Source: Cyclobacterium jeungdonense (lineage in GTDB: Bacteria > Bacteroidota > Bacteroidia > Cytophagales > Cyclobacteriaceae). Taken from it: 64,000 bases of DNA. Positions 8,866 through 16,138 of this stretch are shown here, piece by piece. Positions within the stretch are counted from its first letter, which is position 1, and each line of letters begins with the position of its first letter. The notes under the pieces are model-generated. The model was given only the letters and a program-made list of their open reading frames with translations. It was not told where the DNA came from and did no database searches. Location of the stretch: contig NZ_WMCD01000010.1 of NCBI RefSeq assembly GCF_010994275.1, forward strand, positions 62,001 to 126,000, read 5' to 3'. A program made the translations under genes and the position numbers.

Positions 8866-10023
8866 ATGCAATTACGACCCTCAGGAATTTGCTTTTTATG
8901 TGCCTTGCTTCTGGCGGCTTGCTTTTCCTGTGACAATAAAGAGGATTCTTCTGAAACCTCCCTGATGGAAAATAGAGAGGAAATTCCGTTGTCCTACGCA
9001 CAAGGATTTTCTATTTACAAGGTAGTTTCCGGTTACCTGTTGGAAATTCATCCTGAAAATGGGAAAGAAGCCTTGTTTCTAATCCAAGATCCCTCAAAAG
9101 CTCCTGGCAGTGAGGAGCCGGAACTAACCGGAACCATTCCCATGGGGAGCAAAAAAATCATACTCACCGCTACCACCCAAATCCCCCACCTAACCTACCT
9201 GGACGCGGCGGATCGGCTGATGGCCTTTCCCAACCTGGACCTGATATCCTCTCCTGCCATTACAAAACGGATAGCAAGTCGCAAGGTGATTGAACTGGGT
9301 ACCGGTCCCTCTCCGGATTTGGAGAGAATCATTGCATCAGACCCGGATTGGGTCATGGTTTCCGGTTTCGGTGAGGTACTAAATTTAGCCGACCGGCTAC
9401 ATGCAGCAAAAATTCCCGTGGTTGTTAATGGCGAGTTTTTAGAAGCCCATCCTTTAGGTAAGGCCGAGTGGATCAAGGCCACGGGTGCACTTTTGGGAAA
9501 AATGGAGGAAGCAGACAGTATATTTTCGCACATTGAATCTAACTACCTGTCGGCGAGTAAAATTACAGGTTCCATTCCAGTCGAAAATCGGCCGACCGTA
9601 CTCTCCGGAACGTTGTACAAAGACGTCTGGTATGCACCCGGAAAAGACAGTTGGGTAGCCAGGTTAATTGGAGATGCAGGGGGTAATTATGTATTTCAGG
9701 ATCTGGCGGGTATGGGAAGTTTGTCTTTGAATTACGAATATGTGCTGGAAAAAGCCCGGGCGGCTAACTTGTGGATAGGGGCAGCAGATCATGCTTCCCT
9801 GAGCCAAATGGGCGAACAGAATCCAAAATACAAAAATTTCCAGGCCTTCCAGACAAATGAAGTTTATACCTACACCCTTAAAAAGGGGGAAACCGGTGGC
9901 TTGATGTACTTTGAAGAAGGATATTTGCGACCGGATTGGGTTTTATTGGATATGATCAAAATTATGTATCCGGAAGAAGCCGGGGATCATGATTTTCACT
10001 ATTTTCAAAGGCTGGATGAATAA
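8866..10023 (+). CDS. btuF: Corrinoid ABC transporter substrate-binding lipoprotein
   Basis: The start at 8866 is chosen because it gives a clean lipoprotein signal (ICFLCALLLAACFSC); an upstream ATG at 8824 would place 14 polar residues before it. The mature part has the two-lobe fold of the BtuF/FecB class: N-terminal lobe with KVIELGTGPSPDLERIIASD and DWVMVSGFGE, then a linking helix and a C-terminal lobe with VLSGTLYKDVWYAPGKDSW. It should receive the corrinoid from the TonB receptor and deliver it to the permease. Its last 8 bp overlap the permease start. Substrate is inferred from the linked riboswitch. Confidence 0.85.
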   Translation: MQLRPSGICFLCALLLAACFSCDNKEDSSETSLMENREEIPLSYAQGFSIYKVVSGYLLEIHPENGKEALFLIQDPSKAPGSEEPELTGTIPMGSKKIILTATTQIPHLTYLDAADRLMAFPNLDLISSPAITKRIASRKVIELGTGPSPDLERIIASDPDWVMVSGFGEVLNLADRLHAAKIPVVVNGEFLEAHPLGKAEWIKATGALLGKMEEADSIFSHIESNYLSASKITGSIPVENRPTVLSGTLYKDVWYAPGKDSWVARLIGDAGGNYVFQDLAGMGSLSLNYEYVLEKARAANLWIGAADHASLSQMGEQNPKYKNFQAFQTNEVYTYTLKKGETGGLMYFEEGYLRPDWVLLDMIKIMYPEEAGDHDFHYFQRLDE

Positions 10024-11044
10024 GTTTAGATCCCAACGGCTGGTAATTGTGCTTCTCTTATGCGGCATCCTTTGGCTGGTAAACCTGAGCCTGGGAAGTG
10101 TTCAAATACCTCTGAAATCCTTACTTGAGCGTATTGCCGGCAATCCTTTTCCACATAGCAGTTGGGAAATAATCCTGATGGAATACCGGTTACCCAAATC
10201 CCTGACAGTCCTTTTAGCAGGTATAGGGCTTTCCCTAAGTGGCCTCCAAATGCAAACCTTTTTTAGAAATCCCCTTGCCGGACCCTACGTGCTGGGCATT
10301 AGTTCGGGTGCCGGTTTAGGGGTGGCGTTGCTTACCATGGCAGGAACGGCTTTTGGCATACAGGTTCTGGGTAATCCGGGCAATAGCTGGTCGTTGGTAG
10401 GCGCCGCAAGTGCAGGCGCCATGGGCGTGCTGATACTGATGGGGCTGGCAGCCTGGAAGGTAAAGGATAGCATGACCTTATTGATCGTGGGGTTGATGTT
10501 TGGCAGTGCCACTTCTTCGGTAATTACCTTGCTGGCTTATTTTAGCGCCGCAGAGGAATTGAAACTTTTTACCATCTGGTCCATGGGCAATTTGGGAAAT
10601 ACGGGATGGGAAGATTTGGGGTATTTGGCAGGAGCGGTTGTTCTTGGACTCATACCTGCTCTATTCGCCATCAAATCCTACAATGCCATGCTATTAGGAG
10701 AGACTTACGCTATGAGCATGGGCATTAATTTTCAAAAATTAAGGTGGACCATGATCCTCAGCACGGGCATACTTACCGGAAGCATCACGGCTTTCTGCGG
10801 ACCCATAGCATTTATCGGCATAGCGGTTCCCCATTTGGCCAGACTGCTGTTCCGTACCCAAAGCCATTCTATATTGTTCCCTGCCACTGCAGGTGTAGGC
10901 GTATTGATCCTCTTGGCCTGCGATACCATCAGCCAGTTGCCCGGTATGGCTACCAGCCTGCCCATCAATGCGGTCACCACCGCTTTTGGGGCTCCCCTGA
11001 TCATATGGATGATCATGAAACGAAGTTTTAGTGAGGAATTTTAA
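10016..11044 (+). CDS. btuC: FecCD-family ABC permease, probable corrinoid importer
   Basis: The start at 10016 overlaps the previous stop (ATGAATAA) and gives a normal positively charged N-terminus; an alternative at 9989 adds nine residues. About ten hydrophobic helices are visible. Diagnostic FecCD/BtuC segments include RLPKSLTVLLAGIGLSLSG, QTFFRNPLAGPYVLGISSGA and GPIAFIGIAVPHLARLLF, the last carrying the coupling-helix region that contacts the ATPase. It forms the inner-membrane channel with the ATPase encoded next. The family is certain; the substrate is inferred from the locus. Confidence 0.9.
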   Translation: MNKFRSQRLVIVLLLCGILWLVNLSLGSVQIPLKSLLERIAGNPFPHSSWEIILMEYRLPKSLTVLLAGIGLSLSGLQMQTFFRNPLAGPYVLGISSGAGLGVALLTMAGTAFGIQVLGNPGNSWSLVGAASAGAMGVLILMGLAAWKVKDSMTLLIVGLMFGSATSSVITLLAYFSAAEELKLFTIWSMGNLGNTGWEDLGYLAGAVVLGLIPALFAIKSYNAMLLGETYAMSMGINFQKLRWTMILSTGILTGSITAFCGPIAFIGIAVPHLARLLFRTQSHSILFPATAGVGVLILLACDTISQLPGMATSLPINAVTTAFGAPLIIWMIMKRSFSEEF

Positions 11045-11054
11045 CCTGGCATCG

Positions 11055-12086
11055 ATGGAAAATCCAGAAAATAGGCAAAGCGATAAAGAGGGATTTGTTC
11101 GTGCAAACGATTTGGAACTGGGCTATCGCTCGGGAGCGAAAACCCATCGGGTAGCCTCAGGTGTCAGCTTTTCTCTTTTCAGAAAGGAACTTACCTGCCT
11201 GATGGGACCCAATGGGGTGGGCAAATCCACCTTGCTCAAAGCCATTATGCACCAGCATCCTCCCCTTAAGGGAGAAGTCTGGCTGGGTAATTCCCCCGCT
11301 TCCCACCTTTCGGAAAAGGAGCGGGCAAAAAGAGTAGCCGTAGTCCTTACCGAAAAAATCGCTACCGGTCTGCTAACCGTCAGGGATTTGGTAGCCCTGG
11401 GAAGGATTCCGCATACCGGTTGGTGGGGGCAACTAAACCCTGTAGATCAGGCCAAAATAAACGAAGTAATGGAGCTTACCTCCATCAGCCAACTGGCGCA
11501 TAAAAACGTTTCTGCACTTAGCGATGGTCAGCGACAAACGGCACTCATTGCCAGAGCCCTGGCCCAAGACAGTCCCATTATGGTTTTGGACGAGCCGACC
11601 GCACACCTGGATCTCAGCAATCGGTTTGAGATCATGTACCTGCTACGTGACCTGGCCAGAAAAGCTTCCAAGGCCATTTTAGTAGTCACCCATGATCTCG
11701 AAGTAGCCCTGGAAACAGCCGATAAACTCTGGCTAATGGACGCCAGGCAGCCCCTGCTGACCGGCAGCCCGGAGGACCTGATGATTAGTGGGGGCATTCA
11801 ACGACTATTACCAGGGAAAAAATGGAGGGTAGATGCTGTTACTGGAAAGATTATCCGCAATACAGCCCCACTGCCCTGCAAGATTGAAGGCCCGGAACCT
11901 TTGGTCAGCTGGGTAAAAAATGCCCTTCGCAAAAATCCCGAACTTAACTTGCCTGACACGATTTTTCTCTCCGAAAACCCATTTTCGATAAAGGCCACTT
12001 TTTCTCAAAACCAGCACCGATTTGACAGCATTTCCGAAATGATCCGATTCCTTCAGGAGCGGTTAAAACAGAAAATTTCTTTTTGA
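11055..12086 (+). CDS. btuD: ABC transporter ATPase, probable corrinoid importer, with C-terminal extension
   Basis: ATG 11055 lies 10 bp after the permease stop; a GTG at 11031 inside the permease gene would add eight residues. The ATPase domain has Walker A GPNGVGKST, the signature LSDGQRQ (S replaces the second G), Walker B IMVLDEPTAHLD and the H-loop VVTHD, as in FecE/BtuD/HmuV. About 90 residues follow the normal domain end (from about residue 255), a basic alpha/beta tail ending KQKISF that I do not recognise. The tail is longer than usual for the family and could be regulatory. Confidence 0.85.
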   Translation: MENPENRQSDKEGFVRANDLELGYRSGAKTHRVASGVSFSLFRKELTCLMGPNGVGKSTLLKAIMHQHPPLKGEVWLGNSPASHLSEKERAKRVAVVLTEKIATGLLTVRDLVALGRIPHTGWWGQLNPVDQAKINEVMELTSISQLAHKNVSALSDGQRQTALIARALAQDSPIMVLDEPTAHLDLSNRFEIMYLLRDLARKASKAILVVTHDLEVALETADKLWLMDARQPLLTGSPEDLMISGGIQRLLPGKKWRVDAVTGKIIRNTAPLPCKIEGPEPLVSWVKNALRKNPELNLPDTIFLSENPFSIKATFSQNQHRFDSISEMIRFLQERLKQKISF

Positions 12087-12277
12087 AATAAAATTTCTGA
12101 TTTAAATTGATTACCAGCTTTTTATAGAATTTTAAGTCGACTATACATTATTATTATTTTAAATTATACCAATATCCCTTTAAAATAATTTTAGCATGAG
12201 ATGAATAAAACCTGGTACAAAATAAATCACAATAATCCATTATTGGATTTTGCTAGTATCAATAAACCCAATCAGCC

Positions 12278-13258
12278 ATGTCCAAATTTCTAAAAAATCC
12301 TGACCTTCCTGGTGTCCTTTCTAACGCTGCTGATCATCGGAGGCTTGTTGTACATTTCCTTTGCCTTGCCAAATGTGGGACCCGCAGCGGCAAATTGCAA
12401 AGTGGTGAGTAGTCCTGAAAAAATAGCCCGAGGAAAATACCTTGCCAACCACGTTATGCTTTGTATTGACTGCCATTCCCTACGGGATTTCAGCTTGTTC
12501 AGCGCTCCCCCGGTACCTGGTACAGAGGCCACTGGAGGCGATCGATTTGATCAGACCATGGGTTTTCCGGGAGTTTTTGTCTCTCCAAACATTACTCCGG
12601 CGGGCATCGGAGATTACAGCGATGGAGAAATATTTCGGTTGATTACTACCGGGGTAAAAAAAATGGAAATCCCATTTTTCCTGTCATGCCTTACCCAAAT
12701 TATGGTAAAATTGATGCAGAAGATATCGAGGCGGTCATTGCCTACGTTCGTTCATTGGAGCCAATAGCCACGGAAATTGAAGCCTCTAAACCGGATTTTC
12801 TCGTCAACCTGATCATGGGGATCCTGCCCCTGAAAGCCGGATTAACCAAATGCCCACCTGCCAGCGATGCGATCGCCTACGGAAAATACCTGGTTACGGC
12901 CTCGGCATGCGCTGACTGCCATACCCAATTCGAAAACGGATCTTATACAGGTAAACCCCTGGCCGGAGGGAGGTCTTTTTTGTTCCCAGATGGAAGTGTA
13001 TTGACCTCAGCCAACCTCACTCCGCATGAAACCAGGCTAAAAAACTGGTGCAAATTACAGTTTATCGAGCGAATTAAAATGTATGAAGATCCGGAACATA
13101 TCCGCAAACTAAACCCGGGAGAAATGCAAACCATCATGCCCTGGGCCATGTATGCCGGAATGACCACAACTGATCTCGCAGCAATCTTTGACTACCTGCA
13201 AAGTCTTGAACCGGTGGAAAATGCAGTGACAAAATTCCTGGCCAAGGAAGATTCATAA
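12278..13258 (+). pseudogene. Dihaem cytochrome c, reading frame broken twice
   Basis: The reading frame changes at two A runs. From ATG 12278, removing one A of the six at 12292-12297 yields a proper membrane anchor (KILTFLVSFLTLLIIGGLL); without this the frame is lost. At the eight-A run 12656-12663 one extra A is needed to join the two halves (…TTGVKKNGNPIFPVMPYPNY). The repaired product is a ~325-residue membrane-anchored dihaem cytochrome with haem motifs CIDCH and CADCH and likely Met ligands in MPYPNY and MPWAMY, like the cytochrome subunits of membrane sugar or alcohol dehydrogenases. Either the gene is decaying or these are homopolymer sequencing errors. Its end overlaps the convergent SDR gene by 6 bp. 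Confidence 0.75.
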
Positions 13259-14038
13259 CCCTTTGATAGCTCCTCCATCTATAGGTATACTGGCCCCGGT
13301 GATATACGCAGCTTGTGGTGATGCCAGGAAAGCCATCAAATAGCCATATTCTTCCGGCTTGCCAAACCGCTGAGCTGGAATTACCGCTTTGCGGGCTTCC
13401 ATAAGTTCCTCGAGCGACTTGTCGCTTTTTTGAGCCTGATTTTCTGTCAGTTCCCGGATTCGCTCTGTTTCAAAAGCGCCGGTAAGAATGGAATTCACCG
13501 TCACGCCAAAGGGCGCCACAGCATCAGCCAAAGTTTTGGCCCAACTGACAACAGCCGTCCGGATACTGTTTGATAAGACCAGATTGGGGAGGGGTTCTTT
13601 TACGGAAACGGATGAAACATTGAGAATTCGCCCGTATCCGCGGGATTTCATACCCGTTACTAGTAAGTGACTTAGGTGATGGTAGGTTTTAAACAACAGG
13701 TCAAAGGCCTCCTGGTAGTCCTCTGTAGACTTTTGATCCACGGTCCCGGCCTTTGGTCCGTTGGTGTTGTTAACCAGAATATCCACTTTTTTGCCTTCAA
13801 AAAATTGCGTACTTCGCTTTTGGAATCCAGGAAAATCGCTATAATCCACTTCCAGGTAATCGTGTTTTTGTCCCTCTGTCGCCGGTAGCAGATCCCGAGC
13901 TGCTTTCAATTTGGTTTCATTTCGCGCCATCAGTGTGACAGTAGCTCCTGAAGCAGCCAATTGGCGGGCAGTTGCCAGGCCTAACCCTCGGGTAGCTCCT
14001 CCAACGACCGCGTGGTATCCTTTAAGGTCAATTTTCAT
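13253..14038 (-). CDS. SDR-family oxidoreductase
   Basis: The start at 14038 places the Rossmann motif GGATRGLG at the expected N-terminal position; the longer frame to 14350 would add about 100 residues unlike any SDR and is rejected. The 261-residue product has the NNTNG strand (usually NNAG), but at the active site reads NVSSVSVKEPLPNLVLSNS, where the usual YxxxK is replaced by LxxxN, so catalysis is doubtful. The C-terminal ITGASIPIDGGAIKGL is typical. It is divergent from the MarR regulator and may be its target. The substrate is unknown. Confidence 0.8.
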   Translation of the reverse strand: MKIDLKGYHAVVGGATRGLGLATARQLAASGATVTLMARNETKLKAARDLLPATEGQKHDYLEVDYSDFPGFQKRSTQFFEGKKVDILVNNTNGPKAGTVDQKSTEDYQEAFDLLFKTYHHLSHLLVTGMKSRGYGRILNVSSVSVKEPLPNLVLSNSIRTAVVSWAKTLADAVAPFGVTVNSILTGAFETERIRELTENQAQKSDKSLEELMEARKAVIPAQRFGKPEEYGYLMAFLASPQAAYITGASIPIDGGAIKGL

Positions 14039-14193
14039 AGGGTATCGTTTACAATTAATTAGTGCTGAATAATAAATGCAATCCCTGAAAATAGCGCTTC
14101 CTGTCCAATCAGACAAATGCAAAAACGAGACGGACAACCATTCAACAAAACCTATAATTTTTATAGGGTTTGTTGGGATAGGTATTGAAATAT

Positions 14194-14218
14194 TAATTAT
14201 ATTTGCCGTACTAATTAT
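14194..14218 (+). promoter_or_regulatory. Promoter/operator of the MarR gene
   Basis: TATATTTG at 14198-14205 matches TAnnTTTG, with a TTG at 14173-14175 at 22-bp spacing. The 12-bp stretch TAATTATATTTG (14194-14205) and the 10-bp stretch TACTAATTAT (14209-14218) both recur in front of the ferredoxin reductase gene, as expected for a shared MarR site. The ATG is at 14223. Confidence 0.4.
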
Positions 14219-14222
14219 TGGC

Positions 14223-14657
14223 ATGACATACGAGCAATTTAGCAGGTATTCTTTTTTGTTGGACAGGACCGCTAGGAAGGTCAAGCAATATGCCCAGCAA
14301 AAGTTTAAGTTGAAGGATTTTGACATTACGGTTGACCAATGGCTGGTCATAAAAAATCTGGATGAAAACGATATACTTAGCCAAACTGAATTGGCTCACC
14401 TGGTATTTAAGGACCACCCCACGTTAACCCGAATTGTAGATATACTTTGTAAAAAAGGCTACGTGGAACGGGTCCCTCACCCGCAAGACAGACGGAGCTA
14501 CCAGCTTCATCTGACCAAAGGCGGAAAGGACAAAGTGGCGGAACTTAAACCTCAAATTGCGCTGATCCGGCAGAAGGCCTGGGAAAACTTAAATGAAAGC
14601 GATTTTGAGGAATTTAAGCGCATCCTAAATACCATTTACGGCAATCTGGAGGAATAA
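14223..14657 (+). CDS. MarR-family transcriptional regulator
   Basis: ATG 14223 is preferred because the upstream extension to 14076 is hydrophobic and unlike the family, and because a good -7 box lies directly before 14223. The 144-residue product has the winged-helix core: recognition region SQTELAHLVFKDHPTLTRIVDILCKKGYVERVPHPQDRRS (cited here by its parts SQTELAHLVFKDHPTLTRIV and ERVPHPQDRRSYQLHLTKGG). The D-R-R wing motif is intact. It is divergent from the SDR gene and lies before the ferredoxin reductase gene, whose promoter shares its sequence elements, so it probably controls both and itself. The ligand is unknown. Confidence 0.85.
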   Translation: MTYEQFSRYSFLLDRTARKVKQYAQQKFKLKDFDITVDQWLVIKNLDENDILSQTELAHLVFKDHPTLTRIVDILCKKGYVERVPHPQDRRSYQLHLTKGGKDKVAELKPQIALIRQKAWENLNESDFEEFKRILNTIYGNLEE

Positions 14658-14685
14658 AGTATCGGAAAATTTAAAATAGTTGTTA

Positions 14686-14700
14686 TACTAATTATATTTG
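14686..14700 (+). promoter_or_regulatory. Promoter/operator of the ferredoxin reductase gene
   Basis: TATATTTG at 14693-14700 matches TAnnTTTG. It overlaps TACTAATTAT (14686-14695) and TAATTATATTTG (14689-14700), both present in the MarR promoter. A clear -33 TTG at normal spacing is lacking, which would fit a regulated promoter. The gene starts at 14756. Confidence 0.4.
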
Positions 14701-14755
14701 TACAAACAATCGAACCCAGGTAGGGTTCCACCATTAAAAACAATCAAGCTACACC

Positions 14756-15760
14756 ATGATTACTACTGACATTTGCATTATTGGAGCAGGCCCGGTAGGC
14801 TTATTTGCCGTTTTTGAAGCAGGTTTATTGAAGATGCGCTGCCATTTGGTAGATGCATTGCCACAGGTTGGCGGTCAGTTGTCGGAAATTTATCCACAAA
14901 AGCCCATTTACGATATTCCTGGCTATCCTGAGATAAAAGCCCAGGAGTTGGTAGATAATCTGATGGATCAAATCAAGCCTTTCAAACCCACCTTTTCCTT
15001 GGGCGAACGTATAGACCACCTCAGCAAGCAGGAAGATGGTTCGTACACCTTGACCACAAATGATAAAACTCAGATACATGCTCAGGTGGTGGTAATTGCC
15101 GGAGGATTGGGTTGTTTCGAACCCAGAAAGCCGGTATTAGAGAACCTGGAAACTTTTGAAGGCAAAGGGGTGGCCTATATGGTGAAAAATCCGGAGCAAT
15201 TTCGGGATAAAAAGGTAATTCTTGCAGGAGGTGGAGATTCTGCCCTGGATTGGGCCATTTACTTGTCAGACGTTGCCAAAAGGGTTACGCTTGTTCATCG
15301 AAATGAAACATTCAGAGGAGCGCCCGATTCAGCAGCAAAAGTTTTTGACCTGGCAAACCAGGGTAAAATAGACCTGATCCTTTCCGCTAACCTGAAAGAA
15401 TTGGGCGGAAACGGGCATCTTGCCTCTGTCTTTCTAGAGGATAAGGCCAAAACAAAAATTAAAATCGATACAGACTACCTGATACCTCTCTTTGGTCTCA
15501 GCCCCAAATTGGGACCCATTGCCGATTGGGGTCTAACCGTTGACCGAAACGCAATCGAAGTAGACACCCGGGATTATTCTACGGGAGTAGAGCGTATTTA
15601 TGCCATTGGAGACATCAATACCTATCCTGGAAAATTAAAATTGATTCTCTGTGGATTCCATGAAGCTGCTATTATGATGCAGTCTGCTTTCAAATACGTG
15701 TATCCGGATCAAAAATTAAGTTTTAAATACACGACTGTTAATGGAGTCAATTCATTTTAA
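14756..15760 (+). CDS. Ferredoxin--NADP(+) reductase-like flavoprotein (TrxB-like type)
   Basis: This 334-residue protein carries an N-terminal FAD motif GAGPVGLFAVFEAG and a second dinucleotide motif AGGGDSALDWA near residue 160, with the C-terminal FAD segment YAIGDIN. The redox-active CxxC of thioredoxin reductase is absent, which matches the TrxB-like ferredoxin-NADP reductases. PGYPEIKAQELVDNL is typical of that group. It is followed 15 bp later by a [2Fe-2S] ferredoxin gene, its likely electron partner. Together they would link NADPH to a ferredoxin-dependent oxygenase or reductase elsewhere in the genome; no such partner enzyme is adjacent. Confidence 0.85.
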   Translation: MITTDICIIGAGPVGLFAVFEAGLLKMRCHLVDALPQVGGQLSEIYPQKPIYDIPGYPEIKAQELVDNLMDQIKPFKPTFSLGERIDHLSKQEDGSYTLTTNDKTQIHAQVVVIAGGLGCFEPRKPVLENLETFEGKGVAYMVKNPEQFRDKKVILAGGGDSALDWAIYLSDVAKRVTLVHRNETFRGAPDSAAKVFDLANQGKIDLILSANLKELGGNGHLASVFLEDKAKTKIKIDTDYLIPLFGLSPKLGPIADWGLTVDRNAIEVDTRDYSTGVERIYAIGDINTYPGKLKLILCGFHEAAIMMQSAFKYVYPDQKLSFKYTTVNGVNSF

Positions 15761-15775
15761 TCGTATTTTTGCCAA

Positions 15776-16096
15776 ATGGTAACATTCACCGTAGAAGATC
15801 ACGACGGCAACCGCCAAAGTATAGAAGCCCCGGATGACATGGGGTTGAGTCTGATGGAAGTACTAAAGGCTTCCGAATACCCTGTTTTGGCCACCTGTGG
15901 AGGCATGGCCTTATGTGCTACCTGTCATATCGAAGTGTTGGAGGGTAAAAATGGACTGGGTGATGCCACCGATATCGAGTTGGATCAGCTGGAATCCCTG
16001 CCGGAATATTTCCCAACTAGTCGACTGGCCTGCCAGATCAGGATCTCTGATGAACTGGATGGAGCCATCATTAAACTCAGAGGAGAAGATAACTAA
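15776..16096 (+). CDS. [2Fe-2S] ferredoxin (adrenodoxin type)
   Basis: This 106-residue protein has the cluster pattern C-x5-C-x2-C (ATCGGMALCATCHIEV) followed by the fourth Cys in SRLACQIRI, the adrenodoxin/Fdx-type arrangement. The acidic loop DATDIELDQLESLPEYFP is typical of the partner-binding face. It lies 15 bp after the reductase gene and before a strong terminator, so the pair is a complete transcription unit. It differs from the Isc ferredoxin in context, as no isc genes are near; an electron-donor role is more likely. Confidence 0.9.
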   Translation: MVTFTVEDHDGNRQSIEAPDDMGLSLMEVLKASEYPVLATCGGMALCATCHIEVLEGKNGLGDATDIELDQLESLPEYFPTSRLACQIRISDELDGAIIKLRGEDN

Positions 16097-16104
16097 CGAT
16101 TACA

Positions 16105-16138
16105 GGTGAATGACGCTTTTGTCATTCACCTTTTTTTT
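16105..16138 (+). terminator. Rho-independent terminator after the ferredoxin gene
   Basis: A perfect 10-bp stem GGTGAATGAC / GTCATTCACC (16105-16114, 16121-16130) is followed by eight T residues (16131-16138). The T run reaches the stop codon of the convergent kinase gene. Confidence 0.9.

Noticed and set aside
13253..14350. Longer 365-residue form of the SDR
   Set aside because: The added ~104 N-terminal residues are low-complexity and cover the MarR promoter; the Rossmann motif fits the start at 14038.
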